DNA of 64,000 bases. Origin: Aminobacter carboxidus. Lineage in GTDB: Bacteria; Pseudomonadota; Alphaproteobacteria; Rhizobiales; Rhizobiaceae. Positions 1 to 10,500 of the stretch are shown one piece after another. The DNA lies in NCBI RefSeq assembly GCF_014863355.1, contig NZ_JACZEP010000008.1:62001-126000 (forward strand). Reading direction: 5' to 3'. Numbering within the stretch: position 1 is the first letter of the stretch; each line of letters opens with the position of its first letter. The notes beneath the pieces were generated by a model, which searched no databases, had not been told where the DNA came from, and worked only from the letters and a program-made list of their open reading frames with translations. Made by a program: the position numbers and the translations under genes.

Positions 1-77
1 GTCTTGGAACCGCGGGAGATGGTGAACGTTCCGGCGATGGGAAAACGCTCGTCAACGACCGAAAGGACACGCCTCAT
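1..77 (-). CDS. dgcA: dgcA-like N-acetyl-D-glutamate racemase / dipeptide epimerase, 5' fragment
   Basis: Only the first 25 codons are inside the window; the gene runs off the left edge. The ATG reads from position 77 on the minus strand. The peptide begins MRRVLSVVDERFPIAGTFTI and continues SRGSKT, which I recognise as the N-terminus of the muconate-cycloisomerase-like (enolase superfamily) epimerases called DgcA in rhizobia and relatives, acting on N-acetyl-glutamate or on cell-wall dipeptides. The catalytic barrel is outside the window, so the call rests on this short N-terminal match alone. The gene is divergent from the lipid transporter operon starting at 155, leaving 77 bases for both promoters. 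Confidence 0.55.
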   Translation of the reverse strand, partial: MRRVLSVVDERFPIAGTFTISRGSK

Positions 78-154
78 GAAAATCTGCTCCATTCAACTGC
101 TTGGCATGGCTGCGAAAATCGACATGCCGCAGCCGACACGTTAAGTAGTGTGCC

Positions 155-1342
155 ATGTTGACCATCGGCAAACGGGAAGCAAGCGGCGGGGCAGCCGACG
201 GCCGAGATCACCGACCACAGGTTGCTGTGGCGGAGCGCGAAGGCGTGCTCGCCTGTGTGTTCACCGGTATCTGGACCACCCGTACCGTTGCCTTCGTCGA
301 TGCCGAAATGCGCAAGATCGAAGCCCGCGACGGCTTCAAGACGCTGGCGCTCGACCTCAGCGGCATCGAGAAGATGGACACCGCCGGCGCCTGGGTCATC
401 GACAGGCTCGTAAACGCCAATGAGAAGAAGGGCGTCGAGGTGAGGATGGAAGGCCGCAGCGAGGTGGCCAAGATCCTGCTCGGCGCAGTCGGCGAGGCCG
501 TCCGGCGCGAAGGCGAATCTGCTCCCGCTGGACCGCCCAACATCATCATGCGCATGCTTGAGGCTGTCGGTCGCCGCGTCTATGAGATGCGCGACGATTT
601 CCTGGCCTCGATGAACATCCTCGGCGCGACAATTCGCGGCGCCCAGATGAAGCTTGGCCGCGGTCATGCGGTCAACCCTGCCGCGATCTTCAACCAGATC
701 GACCGCATGGGCGTCGGCGCCATTCCCGTCGTCGTGCTGATGTCGGCGATCGTCGGCGCCATCGTTGCCCAGCAGGGCGCCTATCAGCTTGCCTATTTCG
801 GCGCCGACATCTTCGTTGTCGACCTGGTCGGTGTGCTGGTGCTGCGCGAACTCGGCGTGCTGATGACCGCGATCATGATCGCCGGCCGCTCCGGCAGCGC
901 CATCACCGCCGAAATCGGCTCGATGAAGATGCGCGAAGAGGTCGACGCGCTGACGGTGATCGGGCTCAATCCCATCGGCGTGCTGGTCTTTCCCAGGCTC
1001 GTGGCCCTGGTGATTGCGCTGCCGTGCCTCACCATCATTGCCAACTTCGCCGCCCTTGGCGGTGGAATTCTTGCAGCCTGGCTTTATTCCGACATTCCGC
1101 CGGCTGCCTTCATCGATCGCCTGCGCCTGGCGATCGACCTCAGCACCATCTCCGCGGGCCTGATCAAGGCGCCGTTCATGGCGCTGATCATCGGCACTAT
1201 CGCCTCCGTCGAGGGCATGAAGGTCGGCGGCAGCGCTGAATCGCTTGGTCTCCATGTCACCGCGTCGGTGGTCAAGGCGATCTTCGTCGTCATCATCCTT
1301 GATGGCCTGTTTGCCATGTTCTACGCAGCGATCAACTTCTGA
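155..1342 (+). CDS. mlaE: MlaE-family lipid ABC transporter permease with N-terminal STAS (MlaB-like) domain
   Basis: 395 residues. Residues about 25-115 form a STAS domain resembling MlaB, with the conserved Asp-Thr at D75-T76 (KMDTAGAW). Residues about 140-395 are an MlaE/YrbE permease with several membrane helices and the family's conserved stretch around FGADIFVVDLVG, LRELGVLMTAIMIAGRSGSA and the EEVDAL motif. In E. coli MlaB and MlaE are separate inner-membrane subunits of the phospholipid transporter; here they are fused. The ATPase gene starts one base after this stop, so the two are almost certainly co-translated. The natural substrate may be phospholipid or another lipid; the family does not settle which. 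Confidence 0.9.
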   Translation: MLTIGKREASGGAADGRDHRPQVAVAEREGVLACVFTGIWTTRTVAFVDAEMRKIEARDGFKTLALDLSGIEKMDTAGAWVIDRLVNANEKKGVEVRMEGRSEVAKILLGAVGEAVRREGESAPAGPPNIIMRMLEAVGRRVYEMRDDFLASMNILGATIRGAQMKLGRGHAVNPAAIFNQIDRMGVGAIPVVVLMSAIVGAIVAQQGAYQLAYFGADIFVVDLVGVLVLRELGVLMTAIMIAGRSGSAITAEIGSMKMREEVDALTVIGLNPIGVLVFPRLVALVIALPCLTIIANFAALGGGILAAWLYSDIPPAAFIDRLRLAIDLSTISAGLIKAPFMALIIGTIASVEGMKVGGSAESLGLHVTASVVKAIFVVIILDGLFAMFYAAINF

Positions 1343-1343
1343 C

Positions 1344-2165
1344 ATGGCAAGCCGGACAAAGACCATTCAATTGGAAAGCCGCGGCGCGGAAACGCGCGGC
1401 GAGGTGGTGCTTTCGGTGCGCGACCTGACGGTGGCCTTTGGCGACAAGGTCATTCTCGAAGATCTCGACCTGGACATCAGGCGCGGCGAGATTCTCGGCT
1501 TCGTCGGCGCTTCGGGCGCCGGCAAGTCGGTGCTGTTGCGCACGGTCCTTGGCCTGATCCGCAAGCAATCCGGCACGATCGAGCTGTTCGGCGTCGATCT
1601 CGAGCAGGCCAGCGAGGAAGAGCGGCTCAGGATCGACATGCGGCTCGGCATGCTGTTTCAGCATGGTGCGTTGTTTTCGGCGCTGACGGTCATGGAGAAC
1701 GTGCAGGTGCCCATGCGTGAGTATCTCGACCTGCCGAAGCAGCTGATGGACGAACTTGCCATGCTCAAGATCGAGTTGGTCGGCCTGCCGCCGGACGCGG
1801 CGCGCAAATTTCCCTCCGAGCTTTCCGGCGGCATGATCAAGCGCGCGGCACTGGCGCGAGCGCTGGCGCTCGACCCCGATATCGTCTTCCTCGACGAGCC
1901 GACATCGGGTCTCGACCCGATCGGTGCCGCCGAGTTCGACGAACTGGTCGGCAAGATGCGCGATACGATGGGACTGACCGTCTACATGGTCACCCACGAT
2001 CTCGACAGCCTGTTTTCGGTCTGTGACCGGGTCGCGGTGCTGGGTAACAAGAAGGTGCTCGTCGAAGGCACGATCGAAGACATGCTGAAGAGTGAAGAGC
2101 CGTGGGTAAGGTCGTATTTCCGCGGAAAACGTGCGCGGCAGCTTGATCTTGCCGCAAGGGCATAG
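1344..2165 (+). CDS. mlaF: MlaF-family lipid ABC transporter ATP-binding protein
   Basis: 273 residues, a complete ABC ATPase. Walker A is GASGAGKS at 55-62, the signature LSGGM is at 160-164, Walker B is VFLDEP from 181, and the switch histidine is H218 (VTHDL). The ATG at 1344 was chosen because it follows the permease stop by one base; a longer frame opens upstream but would overlap the permease. It powers transport through the MlaE-like permease at 155 and the MCE protein at 2180. The order permease, ATPase, MCE protein, lipoprotein is typical of alphaproteobacterial MCE systems, which lack a periplasmic MlaC gene in the operon, as here. Confidence 0.92.
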   Translation: MASRTKTIQLESRGAETRGEVVLSVRDLTVAFGDKVILEDLDLDIRRGEILGFVGASGAGKSVLLRTVLGLIRKQSGTIELFGVDLEQASEEERLRIDMRLGMLFQHGALFSALTVMENVQVPMREYLDLPKQLMDELAMLKIELVGLPPDAARKFPSELSGGMIKRAALARALALDPDIVFLDEPTSGLDPIGAAEFDELVGKMRDTMGLTVYMVTHDLDSLFSVCDRVAVLGNKKVLVEGTIEDMLKSEEPWVRSYFRGKRARQLDLAARA

Positions 2166-2179
2166 AATGGAATGATGTG

Positions 2180-3553
2180 ATGGAGACCAGGGCCAACTAC
2201 GTCATTGTCGGCATCTTCACGCTGTTCGCCATTCTGGCCGCCTTTGCGTTCGTCTACTGGACAGCGGCAATCGGTGAACGTGGCGAGACGGCGACGTTGC
2301 GTGTGCGCATTCCCGGCTCTGCCTCGGGCCTGGCCAGGGGTAGTTTTGTTTTGTTCAACGGCGTCAAGGTCGGCGATGTCAGGCGGGTCTATCTCGACGT
2401 TACCAATCCTCAGGTGGCGATTGCAGACGCCGAGATCGACAAGCTGACGCCGATCACGCAGTCGACACAGGCGGACATCGGCCTGGCCGGCCTCACAGGC
2501 CAGGCCAACATCGAGCTCAAGGGTGCCAGCATCAAGGAACCCAATTTGCTCGATCAGGCCGAGGCGGAGGGCAAGATCGCCGAGATCGTCGCCAATCCAT
2601 CCGCGGTGACCAACCTGCTCCAGACCGCGCAGGACATCTTCAAGCGCGCCGACGCCGTACTGAACAATCTTGAAGGCTTCACCAACGACGTCCGTGGACC
2701 GCTCACCGAGACCGTCGGCAACGCCCAGAAATTCTCCGAGTCGCTGGCGCGCAATGCCGATGGCGTCGACAAGTTCCTGGCAAGCGTCAGCACGCTTTCC
2801 GAGCAACTGTCGGCGGTTTCGGGCAAGCTTGACGGTACGATCGAGGCGGCGGAAGGCCTGCTCAAGTCGGTCGACCGCGACAAGGTCAAGAACATCGTCG
2901 CCAGCGTGGACACCTTCACCAAGAACCTCAGCGCCCAGAGCGACCAGCTCGACGGCATCGTCAAGGGCGTCAACACCGCCGTCGCTTCGATCAATGATTT
3001 CGCCCAGAAGACCCAGCAGACGCTTTCCAAGGTCGACGGCGTGCTCGAAGGCGTCGATGCCGAAGGCGTACGCGAATCGCTCGACAACATCCGCAAGGCC
3101 AGCGAAAACGCCAACAAGGCAGCAGCCGACGTCGCCAAGGTCACTGACAAGTTTGGCAACCGCGCCGACGACATCGACCAGATGATCTCGGACGCCAAGC
3201 AACTGACGTCACGCCTCAATCAGGCGTCGGTGCGCGTCGATGGCGTCATGGCCAAGGTCGACAAGCTGCTCGGTTCGGGCGAGGCGGAGGGCGTCATGTC
3301 CGATGCCAGCGCGACGTTGAAATCATTCAAGCAGGTAGCCGATACGCTGAATTCGCGGCTCACGACCATCATGGACGGACTGTCGCGCTTTTCCGGACAG
3401 GGGCTGCGCGATGTCGACGCGCTGGTGCAGGACTCCCGGCGCTCGATCGGCCGCATCGAGCAGGCGATTTCCGACCTGGAGCGCAATCCGCAACGCATCA
3501 TCACCGGTGGCGAGGGAAGCGTACGCGAATTCGATGGACGGGTGCGTCGTTGA
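2180..3553 (+). CDS. mlaD: MCE/MlaD family lipid-binding protein with long C-terminal helical region
   Basis: 457 residues. One membrane anchor lies at about residues 7-28, followed by an MCE domain at about 38-115 (LRVRIPGSASGLARGSFVLF, then FNGVKVGDVRRV). The remaining roughly 330 residues are almost wholly helical and rich in Ala, Asp, Lys and Ser, as in MCE proteins that build a long periplasmic tube or needle. E. coli MlaD is only about 180 residues, so this is the long PqiB/YebT-like or mycobacterial-like architecture with one MCE domain. The ATG at 2180 is preferred; the GTG just before it is a possible alternative. It is the substrate-binding, periplasm-spanning partner of the ABC core encoded upstream. 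Confidence 0.88.
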   Translation: METRANYVIVGIFTLFAILAAFAFVYWTAAIGERGETATLRVRIPGSASGLARGSFVLFNGVKVGDVRRVYLDVTNPQVAIADAEIDKLTPITQSTQADIGLAGLTGQANIELKGASIKEPNLLDQAEAEGKIAEIVANPSAVTNLLQTAQDIFKRADAVLNNLEGFTNDVRGPLTETVGNAQKFSESLARNADGVDKFLASVSTLSEQLSAVSGKLDGTIEAAEGLLKSVDRDKVKNIVASVDTFTKNLSAQSDQLDGIVKGVNTAVASINDFAQKTQQTLSKVDGVLEGVDAEGVRESLDNIRKASENANKAAADVAKVTDKFGNRADDIDQMISDAKQLTSRLNQASVRVDGVMAKVDKLLGSGEAEGVMSDASATLKSFKQVADTLNSRLTTIMDGLSRFSGQGLRDVDALVQDSRRSIGRIEQAISDLERNPQRIITGGEGSVREFDGRVRR

Positions 3554-3633
3554 CATCGCCGGCACGCCACACCATGACAGTAGATGAGGGTGGTTCGCGC
3601 ACGGCGCGAGAGAGTCTTGTCCGGGGACAACAC

Positions 3634-4233
3634 GTGAAGGCTGCTAGATCTACTTTGCTGCTGACCGCAGTGGCGCTTGCGCTGTCCGGCTGCACCTCCT
3701 TGTTCGTCAGCACGCCGCCGCCGCTCGACACCTACGAACTGAGCGCGCCAGCGGTCGACGGCCGCAACGGCCCAAGCCGCCGCCAGATACTCATTGCCGA
3801 ACCTTCGGCGCTCAAGTCGCTCGACGGCCAGAGCATCGTCATCAAGCCGTCACCCGGTTCGATCCAGTTCCTCAAGGGCGCGCAGTGGTCGGACAGGCTG
3901 CCGCGCATCGTCCAGGCACGGCTTGCCGAGACCTTCCAGCGCGCCGGTGGCTACATCGGCGTCGGCAAGCCGGGCGAGGGCCTTGCGATCGACTACCAGG
4001 TCATCGTCGAGCTGCGCAGTTTCGAGATCAAGGTCGGCGCTAGCGAGCGCGCCGAGGTCGAGTTGTTCGTCAGGCTCCTCAACGACCGCAATGGCCAGGT
4101 GCGCGCCTCGCGCGTCTTCACGACCAGCGCGCCGGTTTCCGGCAGCGGCAACGATGCCTATGCGGCGGCCCTCGATGGGGCGTTCGGCCAGGCAGCGACC
4201 GAAATCGTCAAATGGACCGAGACGCTGATCTGA
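3634..4233 (+). CDS. ABC-type transport auxiliary lipoprotein (PqiC/YmbA-like)
   Basis: 199 residues from a GTG at 3634. The start is followed by a short signal peptide and a lipobox ending LALSGC, giving a lipid-modified Cys near residue 21; starts further upstream would put some 30 extra residues in front of the signal peptide. A GGGG motif lies about 10 bases before the GTG. The mature part matches the auxiliary-component lipoproteins of MCE transporters (PqiC type), which sit at the outer membrane and contact the end of the MCE tube. As fourth gene of the operon it is probably the outer-membrane docking partner. The domain assignment is by recall of the family pattern (Y-E-L-S-A-P near the N-terminus). 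Confidence 0.8.
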   Translation: MKAARSTLLLTAVALALSGCTSLFVSTPPPLDTYELSAPAVDGRNGPSRRQILIAEPSALKSLDGQSIVIKPSPGSIQFLKGAQWSDRLPRIVQARLAETFQRAGGYIGVGKPGEGLAIDYQVIVELRSFEIKVGASERAEVELFVRLLNDRNGQVRASRVFTTSAPVSGSGNDAYAAALDGAFGQAATEIVKWTETLI

Positions 4234-4553
4234 CAGGTCAGTAGGGAATGGGGCAGTAGGGCAGTATGCCCTGAACTCCGAACGCCGCTCGCCCTGCAAG
4301 GGCCATTGGCTGCCTGGCTCGGCTCGCACTTTTGCCTGCCCGCTGGCGGGATCGTGGTACTGGCCACGAGACTTAGACACCTTCCAAGATTGCCCGGTTG
4401 CGCTCTCGTACTTTCGCCGTCCATTGGCGTCGAAGCGGGGCCCTTGTGCGCGACCCCAAGAGCATCGCAATCCGTGGACGCAGACAGCAAAAAAGGCAGC
4501 AGGTGGCTACCTGCTGCCTTATCTACTTGTTGCCCTACGGGCCGCGGTCAGCC
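4234..4553. other. Intergenic region between the MCE operon and the giant coiled-coil gene
   Basis: 320 bases between two convergent genes. It opens with short GGGCAGTA-type reiterations (about 4245-4270). I found no convincing reading frame, promoter or RNA gene. The only clear element is the hairpin terminator at 4489-4522, which serves the minus-strand gene. Confidence 0.6.
4489..4522 (-). terminator. Rho-independent terminator of the giant coiled-coil gene
   Basis: A perfect 10-bp stem (GGCAGCAGGT / ACCTGCTGCC, 4495-4504 and 4509-4518) with a 4-base loop. On the minus strand it is followed by six T residues, the classical intrinsic terminator form. It lies about 30 bases beyond the stop codon at 4554. 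Confidence 0.9.
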
Positions 4554-7500
4554 TTACTTCAGGCGGCCTGCCGCGTGCGCCAGCATGGTGTAGACCTTGC
4601 CGGTATCAGAGGTCAGGTAGGTTTTGGTCATGATGCTGTCGCGGTCATTGCGCGAGACGTCCTTCAGAAGCTTCTCGAAATCGTCGCAATAGCGGTCGAC
4701 GGCCGAGCGGAACTCGCCATCCGACTGATACTTGCGGCGAATCTCGTCGAAGGTCTGCTGACCTTTCAGCGTGTAGAGCCGGCGGGTGAAGACATCGCGC
4801 TCGCCGCGGCGATAGCGATCCCAGAGCTCGATCGAGGCGTCATGGTCGATGGCGCGCGCGATGTCGACCGACAGCGAGTTGAGCGACTCAACGACATGCA
4901 ACGGCGAACGCTGGGCCTGCACGACGCGCGGTTCGGCCTGACCCGTGCGGGCCGGCTGTTCCTCACGTGAAGCGCCGGTCAACAGGTCGCGGACCCAGCC
5001 GCCCTGCTGTTGGCCGCCACGGCTGGCCTGTTCACGCGCCGGCTGCTGCGGCGCTGCCGGGGCCGGGCGTTCTATGTCGAGCGTGCCGCGCAAGGACGTG
5101 CCGGCGAGCGGTGCCGGAGCTGGGCGCTCGGGCTGGGGTGCCGCCGGACGGCGAGGCGGCTGTGCCTGTGGAGCACGCAGCGAGGCGTCAGAGACGTCGA
5201 CGCCGCGGCCCGACTTGGCAACGATCGCAGACAACTCCTTGAGTGCGTTGATCTGTTCTGAAACCGCGCGGCGGATGGCCGTTGTCGATTCCTTGGCCTC
5301 TTCTGGCATGTCGAGCACGCCCTTCTTGAGCTCGGCACGGGTGCTTTCGAGCTCGGACTTGATCGAGCCAGCTGTGCGGCGCATGTCTTCGGTGGCGTCG
5401 GCGAAGCGCTTGGTCGCGGTCTCGACGACGTCGGAGATCGCCGCGCGAATCTTGTCCGCCGAGGCCAATGTCTTGCCTTCGGCGTTTTCCAGCGTCTGGC
5501 CGACGAGGTGCTCGAACGACTGCATGACGCGTTCGAGGTCTTCGGACTTCTTGACCAGGCCAACCGCGAGGTCCTCCAGCGACGACTGGCGCTCGAGCGT
5601 GTGCTCGAGGTTGCTCTGCGCCGAGGACAGCAGGTTGGAAGCGCTCGACAGCAGGCGGCTGTGTTCGTCGAATTTGGTGGCGATGGAGGCCACTTCGCGC
5701 AGCGTCGTCGATGACAGGTCGGTCAGGCGGTTGGTGTTGGAGTCGACCAGGCGGGCAGCGCTCGAGAAGGTCTGAGCAGCCTTCTCGGTGGTGTTGGCGA
5801 AGTTGGAGGTGCTGCTGGTCAAGCGCTCGTCGACATTGGCAAGGTTTGCGGTCGCCTGGTCGATGAGGTTGCCGAGCTGCGCGCTCGACGTGGTCATGCG
5901 GCCGATCAGGTCGGCGACGCTTTCGGCGAGCGTCGAACGTGCGCCGTCGACGGCAGACAGGGTCTCCGCTGTGCGGCTGGCAAGCGCGTCGACGAGAGCG
6001 GCGTTCTCCGAACGCAGCTTTTCGGTGGCACGCGCGGTTGCTTCTTCCATCGAGCGGTGCAGCTCGGTGCCGCTTTCGGCGAAGCGGTCGACCAACGGAC
6101 GCGCCGTCTCGTCGAGGATCTTGGCGATCTCGTTCGAGCGTTCGGTCAGCATTGCGTTGAGTTCACGCGTGTTGGAGCCGATGGTGCGGGCGGCTTCGTT
6201 GGTGCTCTGGCCGATATGCTGGCCGACGGCGGTGAAGGTCTCGGCGATCACATTGGCGCGGGCGACAAGCTGTGCCTCCGCCTGCGAAACCTGCTCGGAG
6301 AGCCTCTGGCCCATCGATTCCGCACCGTATGCGAGACGGTTTTCGGCGCTCGACAGATGTTCGCCGATGCGAGCGGCAACGCCCTCGGCGCCGGCAGCCA
6401 GGCGCTCATCGACATTGGCCAGCGTCTCTTCGATGGCGCGGGCGCGGGCATCGAGATCGGCCGAGGTGCGATGGGCGCGGGCAACGACGCGCTGTTCGGT
6501 TTCGTTGAAGGCGCTGGCAATCAGTGCCGCATGCTCGCCGATGCCCGAAGTGCTCTCGGTGACGCGGGCCGCAAGCTGCCTGCCGGCTTCGTCGAAGGCC
6601 TGGCCGATTTCCGAAGCGCGGCCGAGCAGTGCCTCGGAGGTCTGGTCGACGCGCGCGGCGATGCGGCCATCGGCTTCCTCGAAGGCGCGGCTGATTTCGG
6701 CAGCGCGGCCCATAAGAGTTTCCGATGTCTGGTCGACGCGGGCGGCGATCCTGCCGTCGGCTTCCTCGAAGGTCCGGCCGATTTCGGCGGCGCGGCCGGC
6801 GAGCGTGTCTGCTGTCTGGGCTGCACGTGCGGCAAGGCGTTCGTCGGCTTCCTCGAAGTTGCGGACGATCTCGCCGGCACGGCTGCCGAGCGTTGCCGAG
6901 CTGTCGGCGACGCGGGCCGCGATGCGTTCGTCGGCTGCATCAAAGATGCGGCTGAGTTCGCCGGCTCGGCTGCCGAGCGAATCCGCGCCTTCGGCGATGC
7001 GGGCGGCGAGCTTTTCGTCGGCGGTATCGAAGATGCGGCCGAGTTCGGAGGCGCGGGCGGCAAGGGCGTCGGCGGATTCGCCGATGCGCATGCCCAAGCG
7101 TTCGTCGGCGGTGTCGAAGTTGCGCAGGATGTCGCCGGCGCGGGCCGACAATGCGTCCGCGGTTTCGATGGCGCGGGCGATGAGCGAGCGGTCGGCGGCG
7201 TCGAAGGTGTTGGCGATCTCGCCTGCCTTGGCCGACAGCGTGTCGGCGGTCTCTTCGGCACGCGCCAGCAGCGCGTTCGACGTCTCGTCGGCGCGAGCGG
7301 CGAGGCGACGGTCGGCTTCTTCGAAGGCACGCGAAATGTCTTCAGCACGGGCGAGCAGGGCGCTCGACGTCTGCTCGGCGCGCTCGGCAATGACGCGGTC
7401 GGCGTCGCTGAAGGCCTTGCCTGCCTCTTCATTGAGGGCTGCAGTCACTTCCATGACCTTTTCGCGCAAGGCGCCGGCAACGAAGACGGCACTCTTCTCA

Positions 7501-10500
7501 AGCACGCCGCGGACATTGTCGACACCCAGCGACAGCGCGCGTTCCATCGTGCCGGTGCGCTCTTCGATCACGCCGGTCTGGCGGCGGAAGGTTTCCTCGA
7601 TCTTTTCGATGTCACCAGCAATCGCGTCGGAGATGTCGACACGGCGCGCGGCGATCTGGTCGATGTGACCCGAGATGGCGAGGTCGATGTCGCGGCGGGC
7701 TTCGCTGAGCTTGCCGAGATCCTCGTCGAGCGCACGGGCCATCGTTTCGCGGCCTTCGGCGAGCTTGCCGACGTGGCCGGCAACGATATTGTCGATGCTC
7801 GCACGGCTGTCGTTCAGCATGGCGAGGTCGGCTTCGAGCGCCTTAGTCAGCGTGTCGCGGCCGGCGGCCAGCTTGTCGACCTGGCCGAGCATCATGCCGT
7901 CGATCTTGGCGAGGTCGGCTTCGAGAGCGCGGCGCAGGATGTCGCGGCCTTCGGCCAGCTTCTCGACCTGACCGGCGACGAGACCGTCAATGCCCGAGCG
8001 GCTTTCAGCCAGCTTGGCGAGGTCGTCTTCGAGTGCCATGGACAAGGTGCTGCGCTCTGCGACCAGACGCTCGGCGTGGCTCGAAACGAGGCCCTTGACG
8101 CTGTCGAGGTCGGCTTCGAGCGAACGAGCCAGCATAGCGCGGTCTTCGGCGAGCTTTTCCGACTGCGATCCGATGGTGCTGCGAATGGCGTTGAGATCGG
8201 CCTCGAGGGCGCGCTTGAGGATGTCGCGGCCTTCGGCCAGCTTCTCGACCTGGCCAGCAACGAGACCGTCGATGCCCGAGCGGCTTTCGGCCAGCTTGGC
8301 GAGATCGTCTTCCAGTGCCTTGGACAAGGTGCCACGCTCGGCGACCAGGCGCTCGGCATGGCTCGACACCAGGCCCTTGACGCTGTCGAGGTCCGCCTCG
8401 AGCGAACGCGACAGCATGGCGCGGTCCTCGGCAAGCTTTTCCGATTGCGAGGTGATCGTGTTGTGGATCGCGTTGAGATCGGATTCGAGGGCGCGCTTGA
8501 GGATGTCGCGGCCTTCGGCCAGCTTCTCGACCTGTCCGGCGACGAGGCCGTCGATGCCAGAGCGGCTTTCGGCCAGCTTGGCTAGGTCGTCTTCCAATGC
8601 CTTGGACAAGGTGCTGCGCTCGGCGACCAGACGCTCGGCATGGCTCGACACCAGGCCCTTGACGTTGTCGAGGTCGCTTTCAAGCGCACGCTTGAGGATG
8701 TCACGGCCTTCGGCCAGTTTCTCGACCTGGCCGGCAACGAGGCCATCGATGCTTGCGCGGCTGTCGGCCAGCTTTGCAAGGTCGGTTTCCAGCGTCTTCG
8801 AAAGCAGGGTGCGTTCGCCGGCAAGCTTCTCGGCATGGCCTTCGATCAGGCCATGGACGTTGGCGATGTCGGTTTCCAGGCTGCGCGACAGCTCGGCGCG
8901 GTCGGACGCGATCTTGGACGAATGGCCGTCGACCAGTGCCTTGATGCCGGCGAGGTCGGTTTCGAGCGCATTGGCAAGGATGGCACGGCCTTCGGCGATT
9001 TTTTCGACCTGACCGGCGACGAGCCCATCGATGCTGGTGCGGCTATCGGCGAGCTTGCCGAGATCGGCTTCCAGCGCACGCGAAAGAATGTTGCGGCCTT
9101 CGGCAAGTTTACCGACGTGGCCGGCGACCATTTCATCAATGTTCGTACGGGCTTGAACGAGTTTTTCGGAGTCTTCAACGAGCGCCTTGGCAAGCTGTTC
9201 GCGGCCCTGGGCGAGCTGCCGGAACTGGCCACTGAGCGTATCGTCGATCGCCTGGCGCGACTGGTCGAGCTTGCGCATGTCGTCGTCGAGAGCGCGCGTG
9301 ATGAGGCTGCGGCCTTCAGCGAGCTTCTGCACCTGGAAGCCAACGGCAGCCTCGATGCTGGCGCGGCCCTCGGCAAACTTGCTGAGGTCGTCGCGAAGGG
9401 CTGCGGCCATGCGGTCGCGGGCCTCGGACAGCTTGGTGGTGTGGTCTTCCACTGCCTGCTCGATACCGACGCGGGCCTCGGAGAGGCGCTGGATGTCGCC
9501 GTCGAAGGCGCGCGATACCTGGTGGCGGGCGGCTTCCATGCGGCCGGCGAAATCGCTGGCGCGCGATTCGAGCATCGTCGAGGTCGAGGTGATGATGTCG
9601 GCGAGATCGGTGCCGATCTGGGTCTTGCCCTGGTCGATCATTGCCGACAGTGAGTCGCGGCCCTGAACGAAGGTAGTGGCGATTTCGCGGGCGCGTTCGA
9701 CCAGCGTCTCGTTGATCTGGCGGGCGCGGGCTTCGAGCGCCGCATTGAGCTTGGCGGTGCCGGTGTCGAGCGCTTCGGCGCGGGTCTGGAATTCCCCGAT
9801 CAATGCCTGGCCGCGTTCGGCCAGCGTGCGTTCGATGCCATGCAGGCTGGCTTCGAACTCGGAGTTGATCGTCTTGGCCGCGCCGCCGAGCAGCGAAACC
9901 ATGCCCGAGGTGCGGTTGTCGAGCAGGTCGGTCAGCGAGCGGGTCACCTCGTCGGTGCTCTGCGTCAGCTTGGCGATGCGCGTGTCTAGCAGGCTGGCGA
10001 AGGCTTCGCCCGAGGTCGACAGACGGTCGCTGAGCGAATCCATGCGGTTGTCGATCGCCTCGAACAGACCCATGCCGCCTTCGTTGATGCGGTCGATGAG
10101 CGTGTCGCCGGAATTGGTGATCGTCATCGACAGCTTGGTCGAGGCATTGAGGATGCTGTCGCGGATGATGTCGCTGGCCGAGCCGAGCTCGTCGCGCAGC
10201 GTCTCATGGGCGCCGGAGATCGAGGCGCGGACGCGCTCCGCATGCGAGACAACGGCCTCGCGCTCGCTGCCGAGGCCATCGACCAGTGAACGGATGCGGG
10301 CGGCGTTTTCCGAATAGGAGCGCTCGATCTGATTGACTTCGGTGTGGACGAGCGTTTCGAGCTCGACAGCGCGAGCCAACGTGCGCTCGATGCCTTCGCC
10401 CATGGCAGCCACTTCGCGGCGCACGGCCTGGCCGACCATCATGACGCGGTCCTGCGCCATGTTTTCGGGCTCGGCGAGGCGGAAGGCGACTTCGGTCATC

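Noticed and set aside
74-1366. 430-codon frame on the minus strand opposite the MlaE permease
   Set aside because: Antisense shadow; the plus-strand product has all permease and STAS features.
5788-8585. Long plus-strand frames (up to 842 codons) opposite the giant coiled-coil gene
   Set aside because: They arise because repeats with strong codon bias also leave antisense frames open; they inherit the repeats but match no family.
6420-9330. CRISPR-like regular repeats
   Set aside because: Repeats are in-frame coding units with no unique spacers, and there are no cas genes.
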